64,000 bases of DNA from Mycobacterium gordonae (GCF_017086405.1 NZ_CP070973.1:6666739-6730738); one strand, 5' to 3'. Shown: positions 1 through 10,971, counted from the stretch's first letter. Translations and numbers: made by a program. The notes: generated by a model not told the origin, from the sequence alone.

Positions 1-1622
1 AAACCCGCCGAACCCGATCTGGCGGGTCCCGGACAACCCGATACCGATGTTGTCCGAACCGGTGTTGCCGAACCCGGTATTGGCCGTCCCGACGTTGCCG
101 AACCCGATGTTGTTGCTGCCGGCATTGCCCAACCCAATATTGTTCAGACCCGCGCTCAGCTGCGGCCCGGTGTTGGCGAAGCCGACGTTGCCGCTTCCGA
201 TGTTGCCGGCACCGAGGTTGAAGTCACCGAGGTTGCCCCCACCGAGATTGAACCGGCCCACGTTGCCGCCACCGAGGTTCACGCTGCCGATATTGGCGCC
301 GCCGATGTTCAGCGCGCCGACGTTGGCCAGCCCGAGGTTGATGGTGGTGCCGTTGGTGCTGTCGCGCAGGAGGCCGGCTAGGCCGGTGCCCACGTTTTGG
401 AAGCCGGAGATGTTGTGGGGCGTGGCAGGCCCCAGTGGGCCGGCGTTGACCAACCCGGAGATGACGCTGCCGGTATTGGCGATGCCCGATTGCAGGGTGC
501 CGATATTGCCGACGCCGGAGTTCCCCAAGATTCCGCGCGAGGTGATGTTCTGCCATCCGGAATTGTTCGGGCCGAGGTTGAAGAAACCCGACGAACTGCC
601 CGTACCACTGTTGAAAAACCCCGACGACGGCAATGTCGACGAATTTCCGAATCCGGGCTTTCCGCCGACGTTGAAGAGAGTTAGCTCTGCCGGACCGATG
701 CTGGCGAAGCCAGTAATATTTATCGACACGCCTGGACCGCCGATAGTCGCGCTAGGGTAGGGTAATGGACCCACAACGGTGACCGGCGGGATAAAAAGTG
801 AATTGATATTAGCCGTGAAAGCTGGTATGGGACCGAGGGCCACAGTGAAACCCAGGGGAATATTGGAGATGGTCATGCCACTGTAAACGGTATCGGTGAA
901 TGTAGTCGTGATAGGGATATTGACGGGAACCGTTCCAGTGACATGCAACGGAATTTCGGGCACACGGATTGTGTAGTTGGCTCCGGCCAGGCCCTGGAGA
1001 TCACCCCGCCACAGCAGGCCGTTGCTTTGGTTGCCGGCGATGAAGGCGCCGGTGTTGATATCGCCGGCATTGGCGATGCCGGTGTTGTAGTGGCCGGTGT
1101 TGAGGTGGCCGGTGTTGTAGTCACCCGGGTTGGCGATGCCGGTGTTGGTGCTGCCGGTGTTGAAGCTGCCGGTGTTGTAGTGGCCGGTGTTGGCCAGGCC
1201 GGTGTTGGCGATGCCGGCGTTGAACAGGCCGGTGTTGGTGCTGCCGGTGTTGGCGATGCCGGTGTTGAAGCTGCCGGAGTTGAACAGCCCGACATTGCCG
1301 TGACCGGAGTTGCCGATACCGATGTTGTCGGTGCCGGAGTTAAACAAGCCGAGATTGCCGACACCGCTGTTAAACCCGCCGAACCCGATCTGGCGGGTCC
1401 CGGACAACCCGATACCGATGTTGTCCGAACCGGTGTTGGCGAACCCGGTATTGGCCGTCCCGACGTTGCCGAACCCGATGTTGTTGCTGCCGGTATTGCC
1501 CAACCCAATATTGTTCAGCCCCGCCGTGAGCTGCGGCCCGGTGTTGGCGAAGCCGACGTTGCCGCTTCCGATGTTGCCGGCACCGAGGTTGACATCACCG
1601 AAGTTGCCCCCACCGAGATTGA
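1..1622. repeat. In-frame long-period repeat inside the PPE-MPTR gene
   Basis: The roughly 250 bases from position 1 recur from 1372 with only scattered differences, an offset of 1371 bases or exactly 457 codons. The copy includes MPTR units plus unique codons, so it is more than the general repeat character of the gene. It indicates duplication of a whole MPTR block; the repeat may continue beyond the left edge. Confidence 0.8.
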
Positions 1623-3573
1623 ACCGGCCCACGTTGCCACTGCCCAGATTGAAATCGCCGGTATTGCCCAGGCCCACGTTCCACACGCCGTGATCAGCCA
1701 GCCCCAGGTTGACGACCAGCCCCCCAGAGCCGCCTTGAGACAGGCCGGCCAGCTCGTTCCCGACGTTCAACAGACCCGAGTTCAGCGCCGGAACCGCGAA
1801 CCCCGAGCTGCCGGTGTTGAAGACCCCCGACATCGTATTGCCCAGGTTGAACAAACCAGACTGCAGCACACCGACGTTGAACAAACCCGAGCTACCCACC
1901 GCCCCCCGCGCGATGTTCTGCAGACCGGAATTATTCGGCCCAAAGTTACCTAACCCCGACGAACTACCGGCCCCACTATTGAAAAAGCCCGACGACGGCC
2001 CCCCCGTCGAATTACCATACCCCGGACCACCAGGGAAACTGAGGAAATGGATGGTCCGTCCCTCCAACGCGCCGACGAAGCTTATGGCAAGCGCTGTGGT
2101 TGGTCCACCCACATTGATTGTTACCAAGGGAACGGAGATCGAGGAAACCGGGATATTGAACGGGCCGAGATAAAAATAATCGTCGAGAAAATTCGTGCGC
2201 GGGTAATAGTAACCCGGCAGGCTGACCACGTTTCCGCCGACTTGAATCGTCGTGTTGACCGGGATGCTTTCCTGCACGTCGATGGGGACAGTGGGCGTAG
2301 TGATGGCAAGATCGAACCCTACGTGTCCCAAATTGTCTCCGTGGACGAAAGCTCCGTTGTTGAAGTGTCCTGAATTGAAAAAACCGGTGTTGAACGAACC
2401 GGTGTTCAACGATCCGGTGTTGTAACTGCCCGCGTTGTAGCTACCGGAATTGTAACTTCCGGTATTGAAGTTTCCGGTGTTTGACGTGCCCGTGCTGTAT
2501 ATGCCCGTGTTGAGGCTACCCGGGTTGCCATAGCCGGTGTTGATGTTGCCCGCGTTGAAAAACCCGGTGTTGGATATTCCAGCATTGCCAATCCCGGTGT
2601 TGAAATTTCCCGAATTACCAATTCCGAAATTTCCAGTGCCCGAATTGAGGAATCCGATATTGCCGGTGCCCGAGTTCAGCAGGCCAAGATTGCCGGTACC
2701 GGCGTTCCAAGCACCGAATCCGACTTGCCGGCTGCCGGTCAGCCCGATACCGATGTTGCTGGTCCCGGAGTTACCGAGGCCGATGTTGTCGGCACCGTTG
2801 TTCCCGAAGCCGGTGTTGGCGTCCCCGGTATTGCTGAACCCGAAGTTGTAGCTGCCATGATTGCCGAAACCAACATTCTGGCTGCCTAAGTTCCCGATGC
2901 CGAAATTGGTATGTCCGAGATTTCCGCCGCCCACGTTGAAACTTCCGACGTTTGCGTTGCCCACATTGCCCCCACCGACATTCGCTGAGCCCAGGTTGGC
3001 GAACGCACCGAGGATGGATGTTTGGCCCGCGGCCAAGACTTGGCCCGGCATCCCCTGCACGCCGGCAATGAGCGGCGTCAACTCCGAAGCCGCGGCTGCG
3101 GCGCCAGCATGGTAGTCGAACATCGCGGCCACGTCCTGCGCCCACATCGCTTCGTACTGGGCCTCCGCCGCAGCAATCGCGCCAGCGTTTTGGCCCAGCG
3201 CGTTCGCCTGCACCAGCGCCAAAAAAAGGGCGCGGTTGGCCGAGATGATCACCGGATGCACCGTCGCCATTTGCGCCGACTCGAATGCGGCCGCCGTCAG
3301 CCGGGCCTGGGTGGCTGCTTGCCCAGCGTGGACTGCTGCCGCGTTGAGCCAACCCAGATAGGGGGCGGCTACGTTGGTCATGGCCGCCGAGGCCGAACCC
3401 TGCCAGGCAGCATCCGCCAGACCCGCGGTAACCGAAGCGAACGAGTTTGCGGCCGTACCAAAGTCCGCCGCAAGCCCCTCCCAGGCGGACGCCGCCGCCA
3501 GTAGCGAGCCCGAGCCGACACCGAAGTACAAACGCGAGGAATTGATCTCCGGAGGCAGTACCGCGAAGTTCAT
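1..3573 (-). CDS. PPE-MPTR family protein, 3' end beyond left edge
   Basis: The minus-strand frame starting with ATG at 3573 is open to the window edge (1191 codons seen, C-terminus missing). An AGTGAGGA ribosome site lies 7 nt upstream. Residues 1-180 form the PPE domain: Pro-Pro-Glu at 7-9 and an AWQGSAS motif of the WxG type near residue 57. After that come long runs of the NxGxxNxG pentapeptide-like repeats that define the major polymorphic tandem repeat (MPTR) subfamily. The repeats are broken by two non-repeat beta-rich spacers, encoded at about 2040-2390 and 700-1030. Such proteins are usually exported through type VII (ESX) systems and act at the cell surface; that is family knowledge. 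A divergent PE_PGRS gene lies upstream. No PE partner is adjacent, which is usual for MPTR members. Confidence 0.93.
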   Translation of the reverse strand, partial: MNFAVLPPEINSSRLYFGVGSGSLLAAASAWEGLAADFGTAANSFASVTAGLADAAWQGSASAAMTNVAAPYLGWLNAAAVHAGQAATQARLTAAAFESAQMATVHPVIISANRALFLALVQANALGQNAGAIAAAEAQYEAMWAQDVAAMFDYHAGAAAAASELTPLIAGVQGMPGQVLAAGQTSILGAFANLGSANVGGGNVGNANVGSFNVGGGNLGHTNFGIGNLGSQNVGFGNHGSYNFGFSNTGDANTGFGNNGADNIGLGNSGTSNIGIGLTGSRQVGFGAWNAGTGNLGLLNSGTGNIGFLNSGTGNFGIGNSGNFNTGIGNAGISNTGFFNAGNINTGYGNPGSLNTGIYSTGTSNTGNFNTGSYNSGSYNAGSYNTGSLNTGSFNTGFFNSGHFNNGAFVHGDNLGHVGFDLAITTPTVPIDVQESIPVNTTIQVGGNVVSLPGYYYPRTNFLDDYFYLGPFNIPVSSISVPLVTINVGGPTTALAISFVGALEGRTIHFLSFPGGPGYGNSTGGPSSGFFNSGAGSSSGLGNFGPNNSGLQNIARGAVGSSGLFNVGVLQSGLFNLGNTMSGVFNTGSSGFAVPALNSGLLNVGNELAGLSQGGSGGLVVNLGLADHGVWNVGLGNTGDFNLGSGNVGRFNLGGGNFGDVNLGAGNIGSGNVGFANTGPQLTAGLNNIGLGNTGSNNIGFGNVGTANTGFANTGSDNIGIGLSGTRQIGFGGFNSGVGNLGLFNSGTDNIGIGNSGHGNVGLFNSGSFNTGIANTGSTNTGLFNAGIANTGLANTGHYNTGSFNTGSTNTGIANPGDYNTGHLNTGHYNTGIANAGDINTGAFIAGNQSNGLLWRGDLQGLAGANYTIRVPEIPLHVTGTVPVNIPITTTFTDTVYSGMTISNIPLGFTVALGPIPAFTANINSLFIPPVTVVGPLPYPSATIGGPGVSINITGFASIGPAELTLFNVGGKPGFGNSSTLPSSGFFNSGTGSSSGFFNLGPNNSGWQNITSRGILGNSGVGNIGTLQSGIANTGSVISGLVNAGPLGPATPHNISGFQNVGTGLAGLLRDSTNGTTINLGLANVGALNIGGANIGSVNLGGGNVGRFNLGGGNLGDFNLGAGNIGSGNVGFANTGPQLSAGLNNIGLGNAGSNNIGFGNVGTANTGFGNTGSDNIGIGLSGTRQIGFGGF

Positions 3574-3990
3574 GACACCGTCCTCACTTGGGCCCGAGAC
3601 CAATACCGTGGGTTGCACCGGAGCGGGTTTCTCGCGCCAGGACTGCCGCCGTTTGGCCCGCCGGTCTCTTTGCTTCACTGGACCGGGAAAGCACGCCGGG
3701 CGTTCGGCTATCGCTGTTGGGCGCCGGTGTTCAGCAAACAGTAAGGAGCCCCCACATGGGCGTCTAGCACAAGGTTGCGAAGACACTGTTGCGTCTTCCT
3801 CAACGGTTGGTGGGCACGGTGAAATCGTTTAATTAGCCCTAACTTCGGTAGCGCTGCGCCTCTGGTAATTCGTTCAAGCGGACGCAAGATAATCTTCGAA
3901 AACTTGTCCTAGACGCGCCCTTGTACGCGGGTCAATCTACTTGCACTGTTGCCCGGAACACGGGCGACAAGCCCGACAGAAGGATTGACC
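3574..3990. other. Divergent intergenic region, PPE / PE_PGRS
   Basis: About 420 bases separate the start codons of the PPE-MPTR gene (minus) and the PE_PGRS gene (plus). Promoters for both must lie here. Apart from the two ribosome binding sites (3581-3588 minus, AGAAGGA at about 3977-3983 plus) I could not identify a convincing promoter, hairpin or small gene. Confidence 0.5.
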
Positions 3991-6651
3991 ATGTCGTTTG
4001 TAAGTGTGGCACCCGACTATCTGATAAACGCCGCCTCAGATCTGCTGAGCCTGGGTACGACATTGGACGAAGCAAGGACGGTGGCCGCGCTTCCGACAAC
4101 AGCCATCGCAGCTGCCGGCGCTGACGAGGTATCGGCGGCCATCGCCGCTCTGTTCGGTGCGCACGCCGGACAATTTCAAGCCGTCAGCTCCGAGGCGGCG
4201 GCGTTTCACACCAGGTTTGTGCAGGCGCTGACGTCCTCGGCGGGCCTGTACACCACCGCCGAGGCGGCCAGCACCTCGCCGCTGCAAACCCTGGTGGACG
4301 GCGTGATGGACGCCATCAACGCGCCCACCCAGCTATTGCTGGGACGCCCGCTCATCGGCGACGGCACCAATGGCGCATTGCCCGGGCAGGCTGGCGGTCC
4401 GGGCGGATTGCTCATCGGTAACGGCGGTAACGGGGCTGCTGGAACCTCATCGTTGGCCGGCGGGACCGGCGGGGCCGCCGGGCTGATCGGCAACGGCGGA
4501 ACCGGTGGGGCCGGCGGCAGGGGCACCGCCGGTGGTGCCGGCGGGGCGGGTGGGTGGTTGCTCGGTCAAGGCGGCACAGGTGGTATCGGCGGCAGCGGCG
4601 GCGGCGTGGGTGGCACCGGGGGAAGCGCCTTCCTGTGGGGTGCGGGAGGAGCAGGCGGTGCGGGCGGAACCGGCAGTGGCACCGGAGGATTAGGCGGCAA
4701 CAGCGGCTGGTTGGGGGGCGTGGGCGGCCAAGGCGGTGCCGGCGGTGCCGCGACCGATCTCGCGACGAGGGGCGGCCTCGGCGGCAACGGCGGCTCGGGC
4801 GGAATCTTGTTCGGCAACGGTGGTGCCGGCGGTGCCGGCGGTGCCGGAGCCCCGGGCTTGGCCGCCAGCGGCAGCACATCGGGCGTGGGCGTCACGGGCG
4901 GTACTGGCGGGGCCGGTGGAGATGGTGGCGCCGGCGGCGCCGGCGGCTTCCTGGCGGGTTCCGGTGGCGCCGGAGGCACCGGCGGCGCCGGAGGCACCGG
5001 CGGGCTGGGCGGTGACGGTGCCTCCGGTGCAGCCTCTAAAGCAGGCTTTGCCGGTGGGACCGGCGGCAACGGCGGAGTCGGCGGTAACGGTGGCGCTGGC
5101 GGCGCGTCTGGGACGCTGCGCTTCAGCTTCGTGGGAGGCCAGGAAGGCGCTGGCGGAGCCGGCGGTGATGGCGGTGTCGCGGGCATGGGCGGCAAGGGTG
5201 GCGCGGGCGGCGCGGGCCTGTGGTCGGTCAACAACGGCGTGGGCGGAACGGGCGGCCAAGGCGGTGACCCCGGACTCGGCGGCCAGGGCGGACAAGGCGG
5301 TTTCGGCAGCACCATCGGTGCCGCCGGCAGCAAAGGTGGCCTGCCCTCCTCCGGCGGCAATGGCGGTGCCGGCGGCACCGGCGCCGCTGGTGACGCCCCT
5401 GGTGCTCCCGGGCCCGGGAGCGACGGTGCAGCCGGTGGGGCCGGCGGCAAAGGCGGGCTGGTCGGCGACGGTGGCACCGGCGGTGTGGGCGGGTCCGGCG
5501 GAACTGGCGCCAACGGCACCACTGCCGCGGCCGGCCCTGGCCTTGACGGCGCTAACGGTACAACCGGCTCTGCCGGCGGCAAGGGCGGCGTAGGCGGCAA
5601 GGGCGGCGAGGCTGGTTCGCTGGCCGGCAATGGTGGCCAAGGCGGCGCCGGCGGCGCCGGCGGCACGGGCGGGATCGGCGGCAATGCCACCAACGGTCAG
5701 GACCAAAATGCCACCTTCGGTGCCGCCGGTGGAAACGGTGGACACGGCGGCGACGGGGGCGCCGGTGGGGCCGGCGGTGACGGCGGTCTCGGCGGGATCG
5801 CGCACGGCAAGGGCAACGTCGACGGGCTACGAGGCATCGGCGGCGACGGCGGTACCGGAGGGCAGGGAGGTAAGCCCGGTGACGGCGGCGTCGGCGGGGT
5901 TGGCGCTTGGAACGACAGCAGTGGTGGGGGCGGCTTGGGAGGCAATGGCGGCAATGGCGGCAATGCCGGAAACAGCGGTGCTGGCGGGGCCGGCGGCGCG
6001 GGCCTCAGCAACGGCGCCAAGGGTTCGCTTGCCGCTAATGCCTGGGCCGGCGGTAAAGGCGGCACCGGAGGCAACGGCGGCGCGGGCAACAACGGAACGA
6101 ATAGCAATCCCATCGCCGGGATGGCCGGAGCCGGCGGCAAGGGCGGGCAAGGGGGTTCGGCCGTCATCGGCGGCAATGGCGGCGCAGGAGGTACAGGGGG
6201 AACGGGTGGGGTCGGCTACTACGCCTATTGGAACGGCGGCCTTGGGGGCGCCGGCGGCGCCGGCGGCTTAGGTGGTTTCGGTTCCAACGATGGAGGTACC
6301 GGCGGGGTGGGCGGGGCCGGCGGCACCGGCGGCGGGGGAATCTACGGCAACGGTGGTGGCGTCGGTGGGGCCGGCGGCAACGGCGGGGATAGCCAGCACA
6401 GGGCCGGAGCCGGCGGGGCCGGCGGGACCGGCGGGACCGGCGGCTTAGCCGGCGCAATCAACCAAGGCGGGTGGGGCGGGAACGGCGGGACCGGCGGGAC
6501 CGGCGGGACCGGCGGGACCGGCGGGATCCCGGTAGCCGGCAAGGGCGGGACGGCCGGCGCGCCCGGCACACCTCGCACGACAAGCGGCAACGCGAACGGA
6601 TTTTCCGGCGGTGCCGGCGGCACCGGTGGAGCCGGCGGCGTCAGCACCTAG
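3991..6651 (+). CDS. PE_PGRS family protein
   Basis: The start was placed at ATG 3991, which follows AGAAGGA and gives the canonical PE N-terminus MSFVSVAP; an ORF extending to 3949 lacks this support. The protein is 886 aa. Residues 1-100 are the PE domain, followed by the linker containing [11 protein letters not shown]. The rest is PGRS: dense GGAGG/GGNGG repeats with sparse interruptions such as a [10 protein letters not shown] segment. PE domains direct ESX-5 export and the glycine-rich part is usually surface exposed (family knowledge). The stop codon TAG at 6649-6651 coincides with the end of an IS5-type transposase remnant on the other strand, so the C-terminus may have been set by an insertion. 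No gene of this kind sits at this place in the remembered M. tuberculosis order. Confidence 0.93.
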   Translation: MSFVSVAPDYLINAASDLLSLGTTLDEARTVAALPTTAIAAAGADEVSAAIAALFGAHAGQFQAVSSEAAAFHTRFVQALTSSAGLYTTAEAASTSPLQTLVDGVMDAINAPTQLLLGRPLIGDGTNGALPGQAGGPGGLLIGNGGNGAAGTSSLAGGTGGAAGLIGNGGTGGAGGRGTAGGAGGAGGWLLGQGGTGGIGGSGGGVGGTGGSAFLWGAGGAGGAGGTGSGTGGLGGNSGWLGGVGGQGGAGGAATDLATRGGLGGNGGSGGILFGNGGAGGAGGAGAPGLAASGSTSGVGVTGGTGGAGGDGGAGGAGGFLAGSGGAGGTGGAGGTGGLGGDGASGAASKAGFAGGTGGNGGVGGNGGAGGASGTLRFSFVGGQEGAGGAGGDGGVAGMGGKGGAGGAGLWSVNNGVGGTGGQGGDPGLGGQGGQGGFGSTIGAAGSKGGLPSSGGNGGAGGTGAAGDAPGAPGPGSDGAAGGAGGKGGLVGDGGTGGVGGSGGTGANGTTAAAGPGLDGANGTTGSAGGKGGVGGKGGEAGSLAGNGGQGGAGGAGGTGGIGGNATNGQDQNATFGAAGGNGGHGGDGGAGGAGGDGGLGGIAHGKGNVDGLRGIGGDGGTGGQGGKPGDGGVGGVGAWNDSSGGGGLGGNGGNGGNAGNSGAGGAGGAGLSNGAKGSLAANAWAGGKGGTGGNGGAGNNGTNSNPIAGMAGAGGKGGQGGSAVIGGNGGAGGTGGTGGVGYYAYWNGGLGGAGGAGGLGGFGSNDGGTGGVGGAGGTGGGGIYGNGGGVGGAGGNGGDSQHRAGAGGAGGTGGTGGLAGAINQGGWGGNGGTGGTGGTGGTGGIPVAGKGGTAGAPGTPRTTSGNANGFSGGAGGTGGAGGVST

Positions 6652-7190
6652 AGCGTGTCGAACAACTGGCTGCGGTCGAGTCGTCGGAGCTGCGGGGCGG
6701 TTTGGCTGAGGTAGACGAAGCCTTCGTGCGCGGCCAGGGTGGTTTCGTAGCGGCGGTCGATGCGGCGGCAGTGGTTGATCCAGCCGTTGGTGCGTTCGAC
6801 CACCCACTGTCGTGGTTGGACGATGAACCTGTGGCCGGGTTTCGGCCCGGACACCACGTCCACTGTGACACCGGCCCTGGCGGCGGCGCTGGTAACGCGG
6901 TCTGACCGGTGTAGCCGTTGTCCGCCCACACGTGGCTGATGGTCGCGGCGATGCGTTTTGCCTGACGAAGCAGCGTGGGGAATACGGCCCGGTCCTGCAT
7001 GTCGCCTGTGGTGGCGACGTCGGCAACCAGCACGCCGGCGGATCGACGAGCACATGGCGTTTGACGCCATCGATCAATTTTGCCCCGTCGAACCCGTGCG
7101 GTCCAGCTCGGTCACGCTGCCCGGCATTGGTGCTGTTGCGGTGCATGACGACACCCGTCGGCTGCGGCGGACGATCGCCAAACACCGAGC
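6648..7190 (-). pseudogene. Degenerate IS5-family transposase remnant
   Basis: Minus-strand translations in three frames join into one DDE transposase C-terminal half. FDGAKLIDGVKRHVLVD comes first (about 7040-7110), then LVADVATTGDMQDRAVFP and WADNGYTG (about 6900-7035), then QWVVERTNGWINHCRRIDRRYE and the C-terminus to a stop at 6648-6650. At least two frameshifts separate these parts (near 7035 and 6895), and the N-terminal half is absent, so it is not functional. The element ends exactly at the PE_PGRS stop; the bases GAGCGTGTCGAACA after 6650 could be its terminal inverted repeat. I found no matching right-hand repeat. The exact IS5 subgroup is uncertain. Confidence 0.75.
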
Positions 7191-7295
7191 GAAATTCTGT
7201 TTGCCACCATCAGTCATCACGGCGGCAGGTGGTGGATCTCACTCAATATCGAGGCCGCTGATCTGCACCCAGCCCATCAGCATCGTACCCGCGGG

Positions 7296-7682
7296 GTCGG
7301 GCAGCCCATCGAGGCCGACCGCTGGCATCCCTCAACCCGGCTAGGCCCGCAATGCGGCACGGTCAACACCGGAATGACGCTGGTCGATCGGTTGTTCACC
7401 TGCGGCTGCGGGCACACCGCCGACACAGACACCAACGCCGCACGCAATCTGGCCCACCGGGGCCGCGCCCATCACGATCCGAACCGATCCCCGGACCCCC
7501 AAGCAGGAGGCCGGGCCACCAATGCCCGCCGACGGGACGGCGCTGGCCACCGCCCTCCCCCGCCGTGGCAAACCCCGCGTTTCGCAACACGAGCGCGGGC
7601 GGGCAGACACGAAAACCCCCCGGGGCGGTTCTCGCTGCTGCGAGCCTGCGCCGGGGGGTTACGTCAGAATCTCTCCGCCTAG
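7296..7682 (+). pseudogene. C-terminal remnant of a TnpB (OrfB) protein
   Basis: In the frame passing through ATG 7374 the translation contains EADRWHPST, then CGTVNTGMTLVDRLFTCGCG and HTADTDTNAARNLA. This is the zinc-ribbon plus last catalytic Asp region of the TnpB/OrfB family carried by IS200/IS605 and IS607 elements (RNA-guided nucleases, by family knowledge). The first cysteine of the usual CxxC pair is missing (Gly-Pro-Gln-Cys) and nothing upstream resembles the rest of TnpB, so only a relic of the 3' end remains. Its stop (7680-7682) overlaps the stop of cspA on the opposite strand. Confidence 0.7.
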
Positions 7683-7882
7683 ACGGAGCGGACTCCGGTG
7701 GCCTGGGGGCCCTTAGGGCTGTGGCCGATCTCGAACTCGACCTTCTGGTTTTCTTCGAGGGTGCGGAAGCCCGTCCCCTGGATCTCCGTGTAGTGGACAA
7801 ACACATCCGCGGATCCATCTTCGGGGGCGATGAAGCCGAAGCCCTTCTCCGCGTTGAACCACTTCACAGTTCCCTGTGGCAT
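7679..7882 (-). CDS. cspA: Cold-shock protein CspA
   Basis: This gene encodes a 67-aa protein starting [18 protein letters not shown], which contains the RNP-1 motif (KGFGFI), followed by RNP-2 (VFVHYTEI). It is a single cold-shock domain of the usual length. CSD proteins bind single-stranded RNA/DNA and act as RNA chaperones in the cytoplasm. A GGAAAG ribosome site lies about 8 nt upstream. It corresponds to Rv3648c by sequence and by its divergent position next to the helicase gene. The 310-bp upstream interval is shared with that helicase. Confidence 0.95.
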   Translation of the reverse strand: MPQGTVKWFNAEKGFGFIAPEDGSADVFVHYTEIQGTGFRTLEENQKVEFEIGHSPKGPQATGVRSV

Positions 7883-8151
7883 CTCTCGATCTTTCCTTTT
7901 CTTTCTGGGTGCGGGGCGCCGCCTTTCGATGCCCCGGGCCAGCCGCGACCGCCATACCTCGCAGAGTCGCCGGAACTTCACCCGACAGATAACCTCGCAG
8001 GAACCGCGACCGCAACGTCGATCCTGCGAAAGTTTTACACGAACACAGAAGCTGCGACCGCACTCAGTCAACCATGTTCAACGCGTCGGCGACAGTCTCT
8101 AGGCCCAGACAGACCGCCGAATCGACGGTCAATTTACGTCAGCGTCACAGC

Positions 8152-8167
8152 CCGGGGGCGCCCCCGG
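8152..8167. promoter_or_regulatory. 16-bp perfect palindrome upstream of helicase gene
   Basis: CCGGGGGCGCCCCCGG is a perfect loopless palindrome ending 27 bases before the helicase ATG and lying in the cspA-helicase divergent region. It could be an operator for a dimeric regulator. A chance GC-rich palindrome cannot be excluded. Confidence 0.35.
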
Positions 8168-8194
8168 CCAAAACAGGGCCGAGAAAGGTTACCG

Positions 8195-10504
8195 ATGGCG
8201 AGTTTCGGCAGTGAACTGCTTGCCGCCGCGCTCGCCGGTACCGCGGCTGACGAGCATCCGCTGCGTCACACCGCCGAACTCCCACCCCGGCCCGGGCGGC
8301 CGCAGGGGTGGCCGGCGTGGGCGCGCCCCGACGTGGTGCGCGCATTCACCGATCGGGGCATCCGGGCGCCTTGGTCACACCAGGTGCAGGCCGCCGAACT
8401 GGCGCACTCCGGACGTCATGTCGTGGTGAGTACCGGCACCGCGTCGGGGAAGTCGCTCGCCTACCAGCTGCCGGTGCTCGACGCGCTGGCCGGCGACCCG
8501 CGCGCCCGCGTGTTGTACCTGTCACCCACCAAGGCGTTGGGGCACGACCAGTTGCGCGCGGCGCAGGCACTGGTCACCTCCGCCGCCCTGAACGACGTCG
8601 CGCCCACTGCCTACGACGGCGACAGTCCCACCGAAGTGCGCCGCTTCGCCCGTGAGCGTTCCCGCTGGATCTTCTCCAATCCCGACATGGTTCACCTGTC
8701 GATACTGCGCAACCATCCCCGGTGGACGGTGCTGCTGCGCGGCCTGCACTTTGTGGTTGTCGACGAATGCCATTACTACCGCGGGGTTTTCGGCTCCAAT
8801 GTGGCGATGGTGCTGCGCCGCCTGTTGCGCCTGTGCGCCCGCTATTCGTCATACCCGACGGTGATCTTCGCCAGCGCGACCACAGACTCCCCGGGCATCA
8901 CGGCGACCGAGCTGATCGGCCAGCCGGTGGCGGAGGTCACCGAGGACGGCTCACCGCAAGGCGCCCGCACCGTCGCGTTGTGGGAGCCGGCCCTGCTGTC
9001 CGATCTGCTGGGCGAGAACGGCGCTCCGGTGCGACGGTCGGCCGGCGCTGAGGCATCCCGGGTGATGGCCGACCTGATCATCGAGGGCGCTCAGACGCTG
9101 ACGTTCGTGCGGTCCCGACGGGCGGCCGAGCTGACCGCACTCGGTGCGCAGGCACGCTTGGGCGACCTTGCGCCGCAACTGGTCCCGACGGTAGCGTCCT
9201 ACCGCGCCGGATATCTGGCCGAGGATCGCAAGGCCCTGGAGAACGCGCTGGCCGACGGGCGGCTGCGCGGTGTGGCCACCACCAATGCCCTCGAGCTCGG
9301 GGTCGACATCGCGGGCCTGGACGCCGTGGTGCTGGCCGGGTTTCCCGGAACGGTGGCTTCGTTCTGGCAGCAGGCCGGCCGATCGGGGCGACGTGGTCAG
9401 GGCGCACTGGTCGTACTCATCGCCCGCGACGATCCGTTGGACACCTACCTCGTGCACCACCCGACCGCATTGCTGGACAGGCCGGTGGAGCGCGTCGTCA
9501 TCGACCCGCGCAATCCTTTTCTCCTGGGTCCCCAATTACTCTGCGCGGCAACCGAACTGCCACTCGACGACACTGAAGTGCGGTCACTGGACGCGGTGGA
9601 CGTGGCCGAAGGGCTGGTCGACGACGGTCTGCTGAAACGACGAGGCAGCAAGTACTTTCCCGCACCCGGAATGGATCCCCATGGCGCGGTTGACATCCGG
9701 GGCTCCATCGGTGGCCAGATCGTCATCGTGGAATCCGACACCGGACGCCTGCTGGGCAACACCGGTGTCGGGCAAGCGCCGGCCTCCATCCATCCGGGCG
9801 CGGTGTATCTGCACCAGGGCGAGAGCTACGTGGTCGACTCCCTAGACCTCGAGGAGGGCATCGCGTTCGTCCACGCCGAGGACCCGGGCTACGCCACGTT
9901 CGCGCGGGAGATCACCGACATCGCGGTGACCGGACAGGGCGAGCGTTCGGCGTTCGGACCGGTCACGCTGGGCCTGGTGCCGGTGACCGTCACCCACCAG
10001 GTGGTCGGATATCTGCGTCGGCGGAGCAACGGCGAGGTGATCGATTTTATCGAGCTCGACATGCCGCAGCATTCGCTGCCGACCACCGCGGTGATGTACA
10101 CCGTCGATCCGGATACGTTGGAGCGCAACGGTATCGAAATGCTACGCGTTCCGGGGTCGCTGCACGCGGCCGAGCATGCCGCCATCGGTCTGCTCCCATT
10201 GGTGGCCAGCTGCGACCGTGGCGACATCGGCGGGCTGTCCACCGCGCTCGGTCCCGAAGGCCTACCGACGGTCTTCGTCTACGACGGCTATCCGGGCGGG
10301 GCGGGGTTCGCCGAACGCGGCTTTCGTAGGGCCACCACCTGGCTCGGGGCCACCGCCGCGGCGATCCGGGCGTGCGAATGTCCGAGCGGATGCCCCTCGT
10401 GCGTGCAGTCACCCAAGTGCGGCAACGGCAACGATCCGCTGGACAAGGCGGGCGCGGTGCAGGTGCTGAAGCTTGTGCTCGACGCGCTCGGTCGCGTCGA
10501 GTAA
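8195..10504 (+). CDS. DEAH/DECH-box superfamily 2 helicase with DUF1998-type C-terminus
   Basis: ATG 8195 follows GAGAAAGG and gives 769 aa, close to the remembered length of Rv3649; an open frame extends back to 7352 but contains unrelated sequence. Motifs in order: GTASGKS Walker A (81-87), VVDECHYY (DECH at about 190-193), FASATT (motif III), ALELGVDIAGLDAV (motif V region) and QAGRSGRRGQG (motif VI). A C-terminal ECPSGCPSC...KCGNGN cysteine cluster (about 726-745) is typical of the YprA/MrfA branch. MrfA-type enzymes act in DNA repair (mitomycin lesions in Bacillus). In actinobacteria this helicase is a conserved neighbour of the Tad-like secretion operon, the 'helicase/secretion neighborhood' families, as seen here at 15.7-20.3 kb. 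Confidence 0.93.
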   Translation: MASFGSELLAAALAGTAADEHPLRHTAELPPRPGRPQGWPAWARPDVVRAFTDRGIRAPWSHQVQAAELAHSGRHVVVSTGTASGKSLAYQLPVLDALAGDPRARVLYLSPTKALGHDQLRAAQALVTSAALNDVAPTAYDGDSPTEVRRFARERSRWIFSNPDMVHLSILRNHPRWTVLLRGLHFVVVDECHYYRGVFGSNVAMVLRRLLRLCARYSSYPTVIFASATTDSPGITATELIGQPVAEVTEDGSPQGARTVALWEPALLSDLLGENGAPVRRSAGAEASRVMADLIIEGAQTLTFVRSRRAAELTALGAQARLGDLAPQLVPTVASYRAGYLAEDRKALENALADGRLRGVATTNALELGVDIAGLDAVVLAGFPGTVASFWQQAGRSGRRGQGALVVLIARDDPLDTYLVHHPTALLDRPVERVVIDPRNPFLLGPQLLCAATELPLDDTEVRSLDAVDVAEGLVDDGLLKRRGSKYFPAPGMDPHGAVDIRGSIGGQIVIVESDTGRLLGNTGVGQAPASIHPGAVYLHQGESYVVDSLDLEEGIAFVHAEDPGYATFAREITDIAVTGQGERSAFGPVTLGLVPVTVTHQVVGYLRRRSNGEVIDFIELDMPQHSLPTTAVMYTVDPDTLERNGIEMLRVPGSLHAAEHAAIGLLPLVASCDRGDIGGLSTALGPEGLPTVFVYDGYPGGAGFAERGFRRATTWLGATAAAIRACECPSGCPSCVQSPKCGNGNDPLDKAGAVQVLKLVLDALGRVE

Positions 10505-10559
10505 ACCGTCAACGCACGGCCTTGGTGGGGCCGGCGCAGCCGTGGCTCGGCTTCTCCTG

Positions 10560-10830
10560 TCGTCCCGGGGACGGCGGATAAGGCGGGACCGGTGGGACCC
10601 CGTTGGACCTCGGTGAGGCCGGCGGTGCCGGGCGAACGGCCAGCCACCTCACCGGAGAGGGACCGGAGCGGGCGGACCCGGCGGGCCGGGCGGCGAGGCC
10701 GGCTGGCCCGGCGGTGGCGGCGGCGGATGCACTGGCGGGATGGCTGCCATCGCCGGGGCGGCCGGAATCGGTGGCGCGGGCGGCAAGGCCATAGGTCCGG
10801 CCGAACTGGACGGGTTGTCCTGCCTCACTG
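10560..10830 (+). other. PGRS-like coding relic in helicase-PE intergenic region
   Basis: In one plus frame, about 10660-10830 reads as Gly-Gly-X repeats (GAGGPGGPGGEAG, then AAGIGGAGGK) before passing into ordinary sequence. There is no PE domain, start codon context or ribosome site. It looks like a leftover piece of a PE_PGRS gene. The rest of the 10505-10971 interval shows no gene; the PE33-like promoter presumably lies at its right end. Confidence 0.35.
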
Positions 10831-10971
10831 TCGCAGGCTCGCCGGAAATCTCGGAAAATTTGTTGGTTTCATTTTCTCGAAAAGGCGCTACGGTGCTCAT
10901 ATCCGTCGCTGCCCAGCGACGGATAACAGACACTGGCCGAGTCTGTCGTCGTAGACCGATTGGGAGGTGTC

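Noticed and set aside
943-1953. 336-codon plus-strand frame rich in AGVGDAGV repeats
   Set aside because: Shadow of the PPE-MPTR repeats on the opposite strand; no ribosome site and composition dictated by the repeats.
4566-5805. Long Pro/Ala-rich minus-strand frames opposite the first PE_PGRS gene
   Set aside because: Complement of GGX repeats gives endless PPA/PPV codons; same for those opposite 49467-51182. Not genes.
7341-8071. Long frames overlapping cspA on both strands, including the 5' part of the frame that becomes the helicase
   Set aside because: The helicase has a well-placed start at 8195; upstream codons translate cspA antisense and IS remnants.
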